Shown here one piece after another: positions 9,793 through 17,805 of a stretch of DNA of 64,000 nt. Each line of letters begins with the position of its first letter. Position 1 is the stretch's first letter. The stretch lies in assembly GCF_001423945.1 (NCBI RefSeq), contig NZ_LMPU01000009.1:806416-870415 (forward strand), written 5' to 3'. The translations under genes and the position numbers were made by a program. This DNA comes from Pedobacter sp. Leaf194. GTDB taxonomy: Bacteria > Bacteroidota > Bacteroidia > Sphingobacteriales > Sphingobacteriaceae. A model generated the notes under the pieces. That model was not told the origin of the DNA. It did no database searches and was given only the letters and a program-made list of their open reading frames with translations.

Positions 9793-12700
9793 TTAAAAAG
9801 TAATGTCCAGACCCGCACCATAAAATATTGGCAACGGATACTGACGGGCACTGTTTGAGCTCGATCCGGTGCTGACATTGTTTCCAAATTCCGAAGTTTC
9901 GGGATCAATGAACTTCAGCTTTGAAAGGGTGAATAGATTCTGTCCGATAAGGGAAACCCGAACGCGTTTCAATCCGGCTTTCTGGGTCAACGATTCCGGA
10001 AGTGTATAACCGATATTCACATTTTTCAGGCGCAGATAAGCGGCATCATATTTATAAAGATCAGAACCAGTTCTCCAGTTGTTTGTATTGGACGGCGAAC
10101 CGATATTGGCAAATATCGGGTAGCGTGCATCGGGGTTATCTGGAGTCCAGTAATCGGTCATATGTTCGTACACCGTGGCTCCATATCCATAGTGAAAAGG
10201 CTCAACAAGCTCTCCACGAAGAAATGTTTCCCGCTTACCGACGCCCTGGATAAACAGCTGGAGGTCGAACCCTTTTACTGCCAGGCGGTAAGTAAAACCG
10301 AACGTATATCTTGGAAAGGGATTTCCGAGCACTGTCTTGTCCTTTGCATCAATTACCCCGTCGTTGTTGATGTCCTTGAACTTAACATCCCCTGGAACCA
10401 CTGCATTGCCCGCAATCTTTGGGGAATTGTTGATGTCGGCCTGATTTTGAAAAAAGCCATTGGTCTGATAACCGTAATATTGGGTGATTGGCTCACCTAC
10501 TCTTCGAAGCAATTGAAATACATCCTGGTTGATAATCTGCTCGGTAGCGCCGCCGGATAGCTGTAGTAGTTTATTTTGATTGTCTGCAACGTTAATACTA
10601 AAGCTTTGCGTCACGTTTTCGCCGCGAAGGTTATAGCTCAGTGAAGCTTCCCATCCCTTGCTGCGCACCTTGGCAACATTAAAATCAGGTGTGGCCGCTC
10701 CAAAAATTGCTGGGATGTCCTGCCTGGGCTGAAGGATATCCCTGGTTACTTTGTTGAAGTAATCAAACGAAGCGGTCAGCTTGTTTTCAAAAAAGGCTGC
10801 ATCAAGACCAATATTGAACGTTGAAGCTTTTTCCCACGTCAGATCACGGTTTGACAACAGTGTTCCTGCACCGCCGACAGGAATGTTATTGAATCCGTAA
10901 GCACTCGCGTAATTGAAATAGGTTGTCTGATACTGAAAATTCCCAACGTTCTGATTGCCCAGCACCCCGTACGAAGCGCGAATCTTTAAAGAATTTACTG
11001 TGTTCTTTATCGATTGCATGAACGATTCTTGAGACACGAGCCAGCCAGCACTCACTGAAGGAAAGAAACTGCCCCTGTTGCCCCTGGCAAATTTTGAAGA
11101 TGCATCATAACGCGCCGTTGCCTCAAGCAAGTATTTATCTTTGAAGGAATAATTTAGTCTACCGAACAAAGAAAGCAGGCTGTTGGAATTTATGCCCAAG
11201 CTGTTATTAGAATTAATTGGATCAACCAGGGTGCCCGTCGTTGGTGTACCCAGCAATTGATCGGTTAACGTTTTTTGCAGCTGAAATCCGCGCTGTGAAT
11301 AATTTTCACTGGAGGCACCAAGCTGAACCTTAAAATCATGTTCCGAAATCTTTTTTCCATATTCGAGGTAAAGCTTAGTATTGAAAAGCTGGGACTTGCT
11401 GTTGGCATCCAGTACGGACCGGTCATCCCCGTAAACACCCGATGGAAGGTAGTTTACCTGTACACGGCGAAAGAAAGTGCCGTTGTTCTGGAGCGTGCCA
11501 CCAAATTCACCGGTAAGTTTCAAATCTTTTGTGATGTTGAACTGTCCATTGAATGAACCAAAAATTTCATCATTGTCTGCCTGGTTGAATCCACCTTTTT
11601 CCAGTACCCCGTATTCATTATACTGGGAAGCGAAGGGATTGGTCAGATAGTTCCCATTTTCATCCTGCCAGTTAAAGTTGTGCGGTACCCGGTTTGCGTC
11701 GGCAAAAATATTGTTATCACCGACACTATTGGTTTTGTTTCTGGTCTTGGTATAAAGTAAGATAAAGTTAGTCCTGAACTTACCGATTACATTGGTTTGA
11801 TTGAGTCTCAGATTGTATTTCTGGTAACCAAAATTCGCACCATCCCCGCCATTTCCTATAAAATTACTCTGCTGATCCTGATAACCCGCAGAAACATAAA
11901 AGGCGCTTTTCTCTCCCCCACCGGCAATATTTATGTTGTGGGACTGTTGAGGCGCCGTGCGCAAGAGGTGTTCAATATCCCATGTGCCATCACCCTGATC
12001 TTTGAGTTGCTGTATCTGGTCAGGCGTGTAGGCCGGGCTCAGTCCAGAGTTGACCAGCGACTCATTTTTATAATAGGCGTTCTGCCATGCCGGAACTTTA
12101 TGGACCAAAACATTTGCATCCTGAATGCCATAGCTTCCGTTGTAAGAAACTGTTGTTGCCTGGTTGAGTTTTCCCGCCTTTGTGGTGATGAGTATCACGC
12201 CGTTTGCTGCCCTGGAGCCATAAATCGCTGCAGAACCCGCGTCCTTCAAAACCGAAACGCTGGCAATGTCATTTGGATTGATGGTATTCAGGTTCCCCCC
12301 GACTATACCATCGACCACAACCAAAGGGGTATTGTCGCCAAGGGTACCCACGCCCCTGATGTTGACGGTAACATCACTACCAGGATTTAGATTTGACTGC
12401 TGGATAATTAAGTTCGGCGCCTCTCCCTGCAAAGCCTGGTAAGCATTCAGTACCGGTTTGTTTTCAATATTTTTTGAATCAATTGTGCTTACTGAACCGG
12501 TTATGGAAACCCTTTTTTGCGTACCATAACCCACAACCACGACGTCTTCCAATGCGTTTGCTGCGCTGGGTTTCAACTGTACGTTAATCGTTCGCTTTCC
12601 TGCTATGGGAACATCCTCACTCAGGTATCCAAGGTATGAAAAGGTCAGGCTCCGGCCAGATAGGTTCTCGGGAATGGAAATGCTGTATGCACCGCTTGGG

Positions 12701-12945
12701 TCAGTCACAGCACCGACGGAAGTCCCCTTAATCTGCACGCTTACGCCCGGGAGACCGATGTTTTTTTCATCCAGGACCTTACCCGTAATAGAAATTTCGC
12801 GTGCCGGGGAAACGCTTAATGGAAAATCTGAAGCCTTCGCCGCAGCTGGCCCGGGGCTGAAAGGAAGCAAAACTGACACCAATACAGCGAGTTGCAGAAC
12901 CTGCAGCCGGCCCTTGTTTTTGCCTTGGTAAAATTTGAGTCTCAT
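9793..12945 (-). CDS. SusC-like TonB-dependent outer-membrane transporter
   Basis: A 1050-residue SusC-family receptor. In order: a signal peptide (about 1-36), a CarboxypepD_reg-like domain (about 50-130, with GKVLDE, LPGVSV and G-T-S), the TonB box region (EDVVVVGYGTQKR, near 132-144), the plug domain (IRGVGTLG and PLVVVDG) and a 22-strand barrel to the C-terminal aromatic ending GLDITF. It carries oligosaccharides across the outer membrane with energy from TonB/ExbBD, which are not in this window. It follows the MFS gene by 55 nt and precedes susD by 22 nt. No N-terminal STN domain is present, so anti-sigma-factor signalling is unlikely; control probably comes from the GntR protein. Confidence 0.94.
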   Translation of the reverse strand: MRLKFYQGKNKGRLQVLQLAVLVSVLLPFSPGPAAAKASDFPLSVSPAREISITGKVLDEKNIGLPGVSVQIKGTSVGAVTDPSGAYSISIPENLSGRSLTFSYLGYLSEDVPIAGKRTINVQLKPSAANALEDVVVVGYGTQKRVSITGSVSTIDSKNIENKPVLNAYQALQGEAPNLIIQQSNLNPGSDVTVNIRGVGTLGDNTPLVVVDGIVGGNLNTINPNDIASVSVLKDAGSAAIYGSRAANGVILITTKAGKLNQATTVSYNGSYGIQDANVLVHKVPAWQNAYYKNESLVNSGLSPAYTPDQIQQLKDQGDGTWDIEHLLRTAPQQSHNINIAGGGEKSAFYVSAGYQDQQSNFIGNGGDGANFGYQKYNLRLNQTNVIGKFRTNFILLYTKTRNKTNSVGDNNIFADANRVPHNFNWQDENGNYLTNPFASQYNEYGVLEKGGFNQADNDEIFGSFNGQFNITKDLKLTGEFGGTLQNNGTFFRRVQVNYLPSGVYGDDRSVLDANSKSQLFNTKLYLEYGKKISEHDFKVQLGASSENYSQRGFQLQKTLTDQLLGTPTTGTLVDPINSNNSLGINSNSLLSLFGRLNYSFKDKYLLEATARYDASSKFARGNRGSFFPSVSAGWLVSQESFMQSIKNTVNSLKIRASYGVLGNQNVGNFQYQTTYFNYASAYGFNNIPVGGAGTLLSNRDLTWEKASTFNIGLDAAFFENKLTASFDYFNKVTRDILQPRQDIPAIFGAATPDFNVAKVRSKGWEASLSYNLRGENVTQSFSINVADNQNKLLQLSGGATEQIINQDVFQLLRRVGEPITQYYGYQTNGFFQNQADINNSPKIAGNAVVPGDVKFKDINNDGVIDAKDKTVLGNPFPRYTFGFTYRLAVKGFDLQLFIQGVGKRETFLRGELVEPFHYGYGATVYEHMTDYWTPDNPDARYPIFANIGSPSNTNNWRTGSDLYKYDAAYLRLKNVNIGYTLPESLTQKAGLKRVRVSLIGQNLFTLSKLKFIDPETSEFGNNVSTGSSSNSARQYPLPIFYGAGLDITF

Positions 12946-13000
12946 AATATTTGGTTAAGTGGTGATGCCCTGAGGCATTCTGAAAATGTGTTCAGGGCTA

Positions 13001-14422
13001 TTAGGTTTTATGAATTGAGTTTGAATCCAACTGCCAGTGTGCATCGATTTCCTCCAGGGAACGGCCTTTGGTTTCAGGAATTAGCTTCCATGTCAGGTAT
13101 AGTGCGGGCGAACAGCAGATTGCGAAAATCCAGAATGTCCAGGATGAACCGAGTCCCTGGAGCAGCACAGGGGTCAATTGCCCGACAAAAAAATTGCCTA
13201 TCCATAGTGTCAATGTCGCAAGAGACATGGCTTTACCCCGGATCCCGTTCGGAAAAATTTCCCCGATGACAACCCAGCAAACAGGCCCGAAGGAAAAAGC
13301 AAAACAGGCAATGAAAGCAAGAATAAAAATCAGAATCCAGGGACCCGAAATCACATTGAAATAAAAAAGCATACCAATAATTATCAGCGAAATCACTGCC
13401 CCGCCAATGCCAATATAAAGGAGCGGCTTACGTCCCCATTTATCAATGGTGAATATTGCAACAAAAGTGAAAAGTACATTGACAAGCCCAATCGTTACTT
13501 GTCCGCCCAGGGCATTATTTAACGTGAAGCCAGCCTGTTCTAAAATTCTGGGACCGTAATAGATGACCGCATTTATCCCACACACCTGCGATAAAAAAGG
13601 CAGCAGCAAACCTATCCACAGCGCTTTTCGGTAAACTGGTTGAAAAAGTGTCTTGAATGAACCATCTTCACTTTTTGCGTTGTTCGCATGGAAGGCATCA
13701 AGCTCCTTTTTGGCAGCATATGGCCCGTCAATCTTCGTCAGAATTTTCAGCGCAGCACCTTCTCGTCCCTTAGAAAGCAGCCACCTGGGCGATTCCGGCA
13801 CAGCAATTAGTGACAACAGAAATATCGATGCCGGCACAGCGCCAAGTCCAAGCATCGCTCTCCAGACCTGCTGAGACATTATGGCCTGTGTGGTCTGTGA
13901 TGGAAGTTCGCTTGCACGACTGGCCAGATATGCGTTGGTAAAATAAGCGGTTACGATGCCAATTGTGAGGGCGAGCTGATATAGTGAGACCATAGTTCCC
14001 CTAAGCCTTGCGGGCGCAAACTCTGAGATGTAGAGCGGGGAAACCATCGATGCCACACCAATTCCTATTCCGCCTATCAGCCTGAAGACAATCAATGTAG
14101 CGAAAGAGCCAGCATACATGCACCCGACTGCAGATACAAGAAATAAAAATGCAGAAAGGATGAGTACAATTTTTCTCCCAAAGCTATCGCTGAGCTTGCC
14201 TGAAATGACAACACCAGCTATGCAGCCAAGAAGGGCGCAACTAACGAACCATCCCTCGCTTACCGCATCCAGTCCGAAATCTCTTGTCACCAAGCTAATG
14301 GTCCCGGAAATTACTGCGGTATCAAAGCCAAAAAGAAATCCGCCTAGTGCGGCAACAAGGCACACCAGATAAAGATAATACCCGACTTTTGTATCGCTAT
14401 TGTATTGTGGTTCTAAGTTCAT
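13001..14422 (-). CDS. Sugar porter family MFS transporter
   Basis: A 473-residue inner-membrane sugar:H+ symporter of the sugar porter family, with twelve predicted helices. Signatures include GGFLFGFDTAVISG in helix 1, the GRK motif of the first cytoplasmic loop (DSFGRKIVL), PESPRWLLSKGR at the end of the first half, the second-half D-x-x-GRKPLL and the C-terminal PETKGRSLEEID. These are shared with XylE and GalP. Located 6 nt after the isomerase fusion gene, it most likely imports mannose released in the periplasm by the GH92 and GH76 enzymes. Many mannan loci lack their own monosaccharide porter, so its inclusion makes this locus unusually self-contained. Confidence 0.9.
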   Translation of the reverse strand: MNLEPQYNSDTKVGYYLYLVCLVAALGGFLFGFDTAVISGTISLVTRDFGLDAVSEGWFVSCALLGCIAGVVISGKLSDSFGRKIVLILSAFLFLVSAVGCMYAGSFATLIVFRLIGGIGIGVASMVSPLYISEFAPARLRGTMVSLYQLALTIGIVTAYFTNAYLASRASELPSQTTQAIMSQQVWRAMLGLGAVPASIFLLSLIAVPESPRWLLSKGREGAALKILTKIDGPYAAKKELDAFHANNAKSEDGSFKTLFQPVYRKALWIGLLLPFLSQVCGINAVIYYGPRILEQAGFTLNNALGGQVTIGLVNVLFTFVAIFTIDKWGRKPLLYIGIGGAVISLIIIGMLFYFNVISGPWILIFILAFIACFAFSFGPVCWVVIGEIFPNGIRGKAMSLATLTLWIGNFFVGQLTPVLLQGLGSSWTFWIFAICCSPALYLTWKLIPETKGRSLEEIDAHWQLDSNSIHKT

Positions 14423-14428
14423 ATAGGT

Positions 14429-16249
14429 TTATTTTAAAAAGGCCTTAATTACCTTTGCCTGGAGCGCAGACTTGTTGATAAGCTTATAACTTCCGGCAGA
14501 GGCGGGAATTACAAAAGTTTCTGCATAGACAAAGTCCATTTCAGTACCATCCTCAGTCAAGACCTGCACAGCCTCACCTTCGACAAGCATCAGGACATGG
14601 CATACCTGCTCCGTTTTAATCTCGACCTGCGAGCTAAAGTCAAGTCGGTGCACATCATAGAAATGCTCCTTGTGGGTTGGAAGATGGTAACAGGTCACGC
14701 CATCCTTTTCGAAAAGCACCTGAGGCCTGGAAATCAGTTCCTGCTTTACCTTTTCTCCCTTTCTTGAAAAATCAAGGTTTCTGAAGGCATGTTCAATATT
14801 TATTGGCCGCGGTTTACCGTTTAAATCCAGCCTCAGCCAGTCGTACATTTTAAAGGTGAAAATATATGGCGTGGCACTTATCTCCAGCACCAGGTTCTCC
14901 GCACCAGCGCTGTGGATGGTACGGTTGGGAATCAAAAACAGGTCATGCTTTTTAGCTTTGTGGAGCTGCACATATTTCGCAATATCCACTTCTACACCAT
15001 CCCGGTTACTTTCTTCGAGTACGCTTCTAAATTTCTCAGCTTCGATATCTTCCTGGAAACCCAGGTAGACTCCCGCATTATCCCTGCAGTCTAAAATGTA
15101 GTAGGTCTCATCCTGGGTTATTTGCTCGCCAAACTGCGTTTTTATGTAATCTAAACTCGGATGGCACTGTATGGAAAGATTCCCGCCGTCGAAAGTATCT
15201 AGAAAATCAAATCTGATTGGGAATTCGGCACCAAACCTTTCAGCATGACGGCCCAGGACATTTTTACTCTGCTGAAACATTAAAAGGTCAAACGATACCT
15301 CTAAAAGTAATCCGGCACTTTCAAAGACTAAACCATTTTCAGGAACGATTAGCTCGAACGACCAGGCATAATTTACCTCATGTTGATCCAGCTGGGGCAT
15401 TCGCTGCTTCATCCACTGACCACCCCATGCACCCGGAGCAAACCAGGGTCTAGCCCGGAATACTGAGCGGGACATCTTTTGAAGTCCTTTGCGAATCGAT
15501 TCCCCATAGGCAAAATTAATTTCTTCCTCCCACTGTGCATCGATGAATATATCGACTCTTGGTAATAAAGCCTGCTTATGGGCATTCAGTACCACCCAGT
15601 CTATGAAATAAAAACGTTTGTACATCTCGGCGGGATCCTGAGGTCGGGATTTACCTAAGTTGCAGATTGCTCCTGCACTCATTCGGTGCTGAAGCTCATT
15701 TTTTGGCAAATCAACATAGGCAAGTGCAGCATCCCAGCCGCTCAGCGAAGCGCCACATCCAACCAGCAGGTTCAACTCGTAATCCTGTAAAATAGCCGAA
15801 CTTCTAAGCGCATCTAAATCAAAGAAATCCGCCAGTTCCATGCTAGTTTTTTTGCCCCATACAGCATCTTTTTCTCCCAAAAATTCATCCGCGAGCGCAT
15901 CAATTACCTTTTCCTGCTTTAAAAAAGAGGAAGCTTCCACGACATTTGCCCGGATGCCCCGTCTTTGGAACTCCCGCTCAAGTGAACGCACAATCCGTGT
16001 CCAGTAAACCCCGACATAACCATCGATAATGACTGTCTTTTGGGCTATAATGTAGTCGGCGAGTTGCCTGAAGCCCTCAAAGATTTGCCCTTCGCCCAGA
16101 GGATAATAAGGATAAATATTATACCCCTCTGGGCTATTGATTTGAGCAATTGATGGCGGCATAATTTCCTGCTCGGTATTTCGCATTGGTTCTTCTATCG
16201 ACATGTCTACGTTGGAATTCTGATAAATATCTTCTGTGATTTGATTCAT
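14429..16249 (-). CDS. Type I mannose-6-phosphate isomerase fused to an N-terminal degenerate kinase-like domain
   Basis: A 606-residue cytoplasmic protein and the first gene of the mannan operon. I use the ATG at 16249; the upstream extension begins with TTG and would cover a palindromic operator candidate. The C-terminal half (about 270-606) is a cupin-type phosphomannose isomerase with all expected metal ligands: Gln361 and His363 (SIQCHP), Glu381 (DETYYIL) and His446 (IPNRTIHS). It converts mannose-6-phosphate to fructose-6-phosphate. The first 270 residues resemble uridine-kinase-like P-loop proteins in pattern: a TVIIDGYVG strand-loop, then YVDLPKNELQHRM like the lid region. The Walker A glycine/lysine signature is lost (GYVGVYWT), so ATP hydrolysis is doubtful. 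The isomerase call is firm; the N-domain call is an inference. Confidence 0.82.
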   Translation of the reverse strand: MNQITEDIYQNSNVDMSIEEPMRNTEQEIMPPSIAQINSPEGYNIYPYYPLGEGQIFEGFRQLADYIIAQKTVIIDGYVGVYWTRIVRSLEREFQRRGIRANVVEASSFLKQEKVIDALADEFLGEKDAVWGKKTSMELADFFDLDALRSSAILQDYELNLLVGCGASLSGWDAALAYVDLPKNELQHRMSAGAICNLGKSRPQDPAEMYKRFYFIDWVVLNAHKQALLPRVDIFIDAQWEEEINFAYGESIRKGLQKMSRSVFRARPWFAPGAWGGQWMKQRMPQLDQHEVNYAWSFELIVPENGLVFESAGLLLEVSFDLLMFQQSKNVLGRHAERFGAEFPIRFDFLDTFDGGNLSIQCHPSLDYIKTQFGEQITQDETYYILDCRDNAGVYLGFQEDIEAEKFRSVLEESNRDGVEVDIAKYVQLHKAKKHDLFLIPNRTIHSAGAENLVLEISATPYIFTFKMYDWLRLDLNGKPRPINIEHAFRNLDFSRKGEKVKQELISRPQVLFEKDGVTCYHLPTHKEHFYDVHRLDFSSQVEIKTEQVCHVLMLVEGEAVQVLTEDGTEMDFVYAETFVIPASAGSYKLINKSALQAKVIKAFLK

Positions 16250-16253
16250 GTTT

Positions 16254-16265
16254 ATACAATTGTAT
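16254..16265. promoter_or_regulatory. Perfect 12-bp palindrome just upstream of the mannan operon start
   Basis: ATACAATTGTAT is a perfect palindrome ending 5 bp before the start codon at 16249 on the minus strand. Its position could let a repressor block the first gene of the operon. It is AT-rich, so chance is possible. It does not match the HutC-type consensus as well as the site at 16460. Confidence 0.4.
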
Positions 16266-16459
16266 CTAGCCTCAACTTCAAATTGCAACCTTTCTAATTA
16301 CCCGCCCATATCAAGATAGGTTCAGGATTAAAGTGTAATCATTTGCGCCAATGCATCAGACGATACCGGAATAAAGTCACAGAATCAGGCAAATTTTAGC
16401 AATTTTAATCAAGGGGATTTCATTGAAAAAAATTTGGTTAGACAATACATTCATTAGTA

Positions 16460-16469
16460 TGTATATACA
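16460..16469. promoter_or_regulatory. Candidate operator for the GntR/HutC regulator
   Basis: TGTATATACA is a perfect palindrome in the 380-bp divergent region. Its core GTATATAC fits the GT-n-TA-n-AC pattern known for HutC-subfamily GntR repressors, the subfamily of the regulator encoded at 16630. It lies 170 bp upstream of that gene and 210 bp upstream of the mannan operon, so one site could serve both promoters. Confidence 0.5.
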
Positions 16470-16577
16470 AATGTAATATTTATTTATAATTACGCAAGCG
16501 TTTTAAAACAAAAATATTTAACAAACAATCTATATCTCCATCAAGAGGACTAATTAAATTGAGTTAAGCGAATTGAT

Positions 16578-16594
16578 TGTACATACATATATGT
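16578..16594. promoter_or_regulatory. Second palindromic region before the GntR gene
   Basis: A TGTACA palindrome (16578-16583) is followed at once by ACATATATGT (16585-16594), together a 17-bp dyad-rich stretch 36 bp before the GntR start codon. Autoregulation by the GntR protein would be typical. It resembles the site at 16460 only loosely. Confidence 0.35.
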
Positions 16595-16629
16595 TAATTT
16601 ATCAAAATTTTTATATTATTGTATTAAGT

Positions 16630-17364
16630 ATGAAACTTACCATTGACCATAAAAGCCCGGTACCATTACACATTCAGGCGGAGGAATTATTGAGGAAATT
16701 AATTGAGCGTCCCGAATACGTCGGCGGCAAATTGCTTCCCAACGAAGTTGAGCTTTCAAAAGATCTCTCGATCTCCCGCACCACACTCAGACAGTCCATA
16801 AATAAGTTAGTATATGATGGTCTGCTGGTGCGCAAGAAGGGTGTTGGTACCAAGGTTGCAGAATCGAAATCGTTGAGTTCGAAATCCAAGAACTGGATGA
16901 GCTTTTCGCAGGAAATGAGCGCGCGTGGAATTCCGATTAGAAATTTTGAGCTACATGTAAGCTGGGTATATCCCGAAAAACGCATTGCGAGCTTTTTCCA
17001 GATTAAAGAAGATAAAAAGATACTAAAACTGGTCAGACTCCGGGGAAGACCCGAAGGCCCTTTTGTCTATTTTGAATCTTATTTCCATCCAAGTGTTGGC
17101 CTGACGGGCGATGAAGATTATAAAGCGCCACTTTATGAGATGCTGGAAAATGAACACGCAGTTATTGCAATGGTATCAAAGGAAGAAATCAGCGCGATTT
17201 CTGCAGATGAGTTTATTGCTGAGAAGCTTGAAACAAAGGCAGGGCTGCCCATACTGTTTCGAAAACGCTTTGTTTATGACGTCAATGAAAAACCCATCGA
17301 ATATAACCTTGGCTTCTACAAGGCTGATAGCTTTGTTTATACCGTTGAAAGCAGGCGGGAATGA
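16630..17364 (+). CDS. GntR family (HutC/UTRA) transcriptional regulator
   Basis: A 244-residue regulator. The ATG at 16630 is preferred because earlier in-frame starts fall inside the palindromic promoter region and add a non-conserved tail. Residues about 5-70 form the GntR winged helix, with P-x-x-x-Q-A-x-x-L-x-x-x-I at the start, then LPNEVELSK and ISRTTLRQSINKL, and a G-x-G-T wing. Residues about 80-240 form the UTRA effector domain, with the family-type F-x-x-E-M and LRG-R features. It is divergent from the mannan operon and likely represses it until a sugar phosphate, perhaps mannose-6-phosphate, binds. Most Bacteroidota glycan loci instead use SusR, hybrid two-component or sigma/anti-sigma control, so this is a notable choice. 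Confidence 0.88.
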   Translation: MKLTIDHKSPVPLHIQAEELLRKLIERPEYVGGKLLPNEVELSKDLSISRTTLRQSINKLVYDGLLVRKKGVGTKVAESKSLSSKSKNWMSFSQEMSARGIPIRNFELHVSWVYPEKRIASFFQIKEDKKILKLVRLRGRPEGPFVYFESYFHPSVGLTGDEDYKAPLYEMLENEHAVIAMVSKEEISAISADEFIAEKLETKAGLPILFRKRFVYDVNEKPIEYNLGFYKADSFVYTVESRRE

Positions 17365-17454
17365 TTACGAAGTCGAGGTGTGTATATTCTTAACGGGTTT
17401 TAACAATCAGTCATTGCTTATTTCAGAACTTTAAACCGCTCTTAATTTAATAAG

Positions 17455-17495
17455 CTAATAAGTTAAAGGAGGCGAAGTCTCCTTTAACTTATTAG
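17455..17495. terminator. Perfect 17-bp hairpin between convergent genes
   Basis: The arms 17455-17471 and 17479-17495 are perfect reverse complements with a 7-nt loop (GCGAAGT). The hairpin lies between the end of the GntR gene and the end of the minus-strand zinc-finger gene, as expected for a bidirectional terminator. Neither side has a long T run. Confidence 0.75.
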
Positions 17496-17528
17496 TAAAG
17501 CTGAAATTTTGATATTCTGCCTGGAAAA

Positions 17529-17801
17529 TTAATATTCCGCAACCTCATCATCTACATAGCAGTAAAGCCATCTTTCTCCCGGCTCAGACGATATTACGAC
17601 CGGATGTTTTTCGGCTTTGCAATGGTGAGACATGTGTTGTTTCGGTGATGAATCGCAGCACAATGTTTTTCCGCAGGTTTGACAGGTACGCAGGTGTACC
17701 CAGTCACTTCCTTCCTTTACGCAAACTTCACAAACATGTTCTTTCTCAGTTTTCAGCGTCTTAACTGCGCTGATGTGGCTACAAATATTCTGATCTTCCA
17801 T
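17529..17801 (-). CDS. UBP-type zinc-finger protein
   Basis: A 90-residue cytoplasmic protein that is almost entirely one zinc finger of the UBP (ubiquitin-carboxyl-hydrolase) type. It has the ordered Cys/His set: ICSH at the start, CEVC, then CQTCGKTLCCDSS, followed by H-M-S-H-H and H-P-V. In eukaryotes this fold binds the free ubiquitin C-terminus. Bacterial stand-alone copies are usually found, as here, beside thioredoxin-reductase-like flavoproteins, and their role is not established. The gene begins 4 nt after the flavoprotein gene and surely shares its transcript. Confidence 0.85.
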   Translation of the reverse strand: MEDQNICSHISAVKTLKTEKEHVCEVCVKEGSDWVHLRTCQTCGKTLCCDSSPKQHMSHHCKAEKHPVVISSEPGERWLYCYVDDEVAEY

Positions 17802-17805
17802 TTTA

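Noticed and set aside
9771..9908. A longer start for the SusD gene
   Set aside because: It overlaps the end of susC, has no signal peptide, and the lipoprotein signal begins exactly at 9770.
11797..12390. A 197-codon open frame on the plus strand inside the SusC gene
   Set aside because: It is antisense to a well-supported SusC gene, has no domain or signal, and follows its codon structure as a mirror frame.
16250..16288. A longer TTG start for the isomerase fusion
   Set aside because: It would cover the palindrome at 16254-16265 and adds residues with no conserved features; ATG at 16249 is available.
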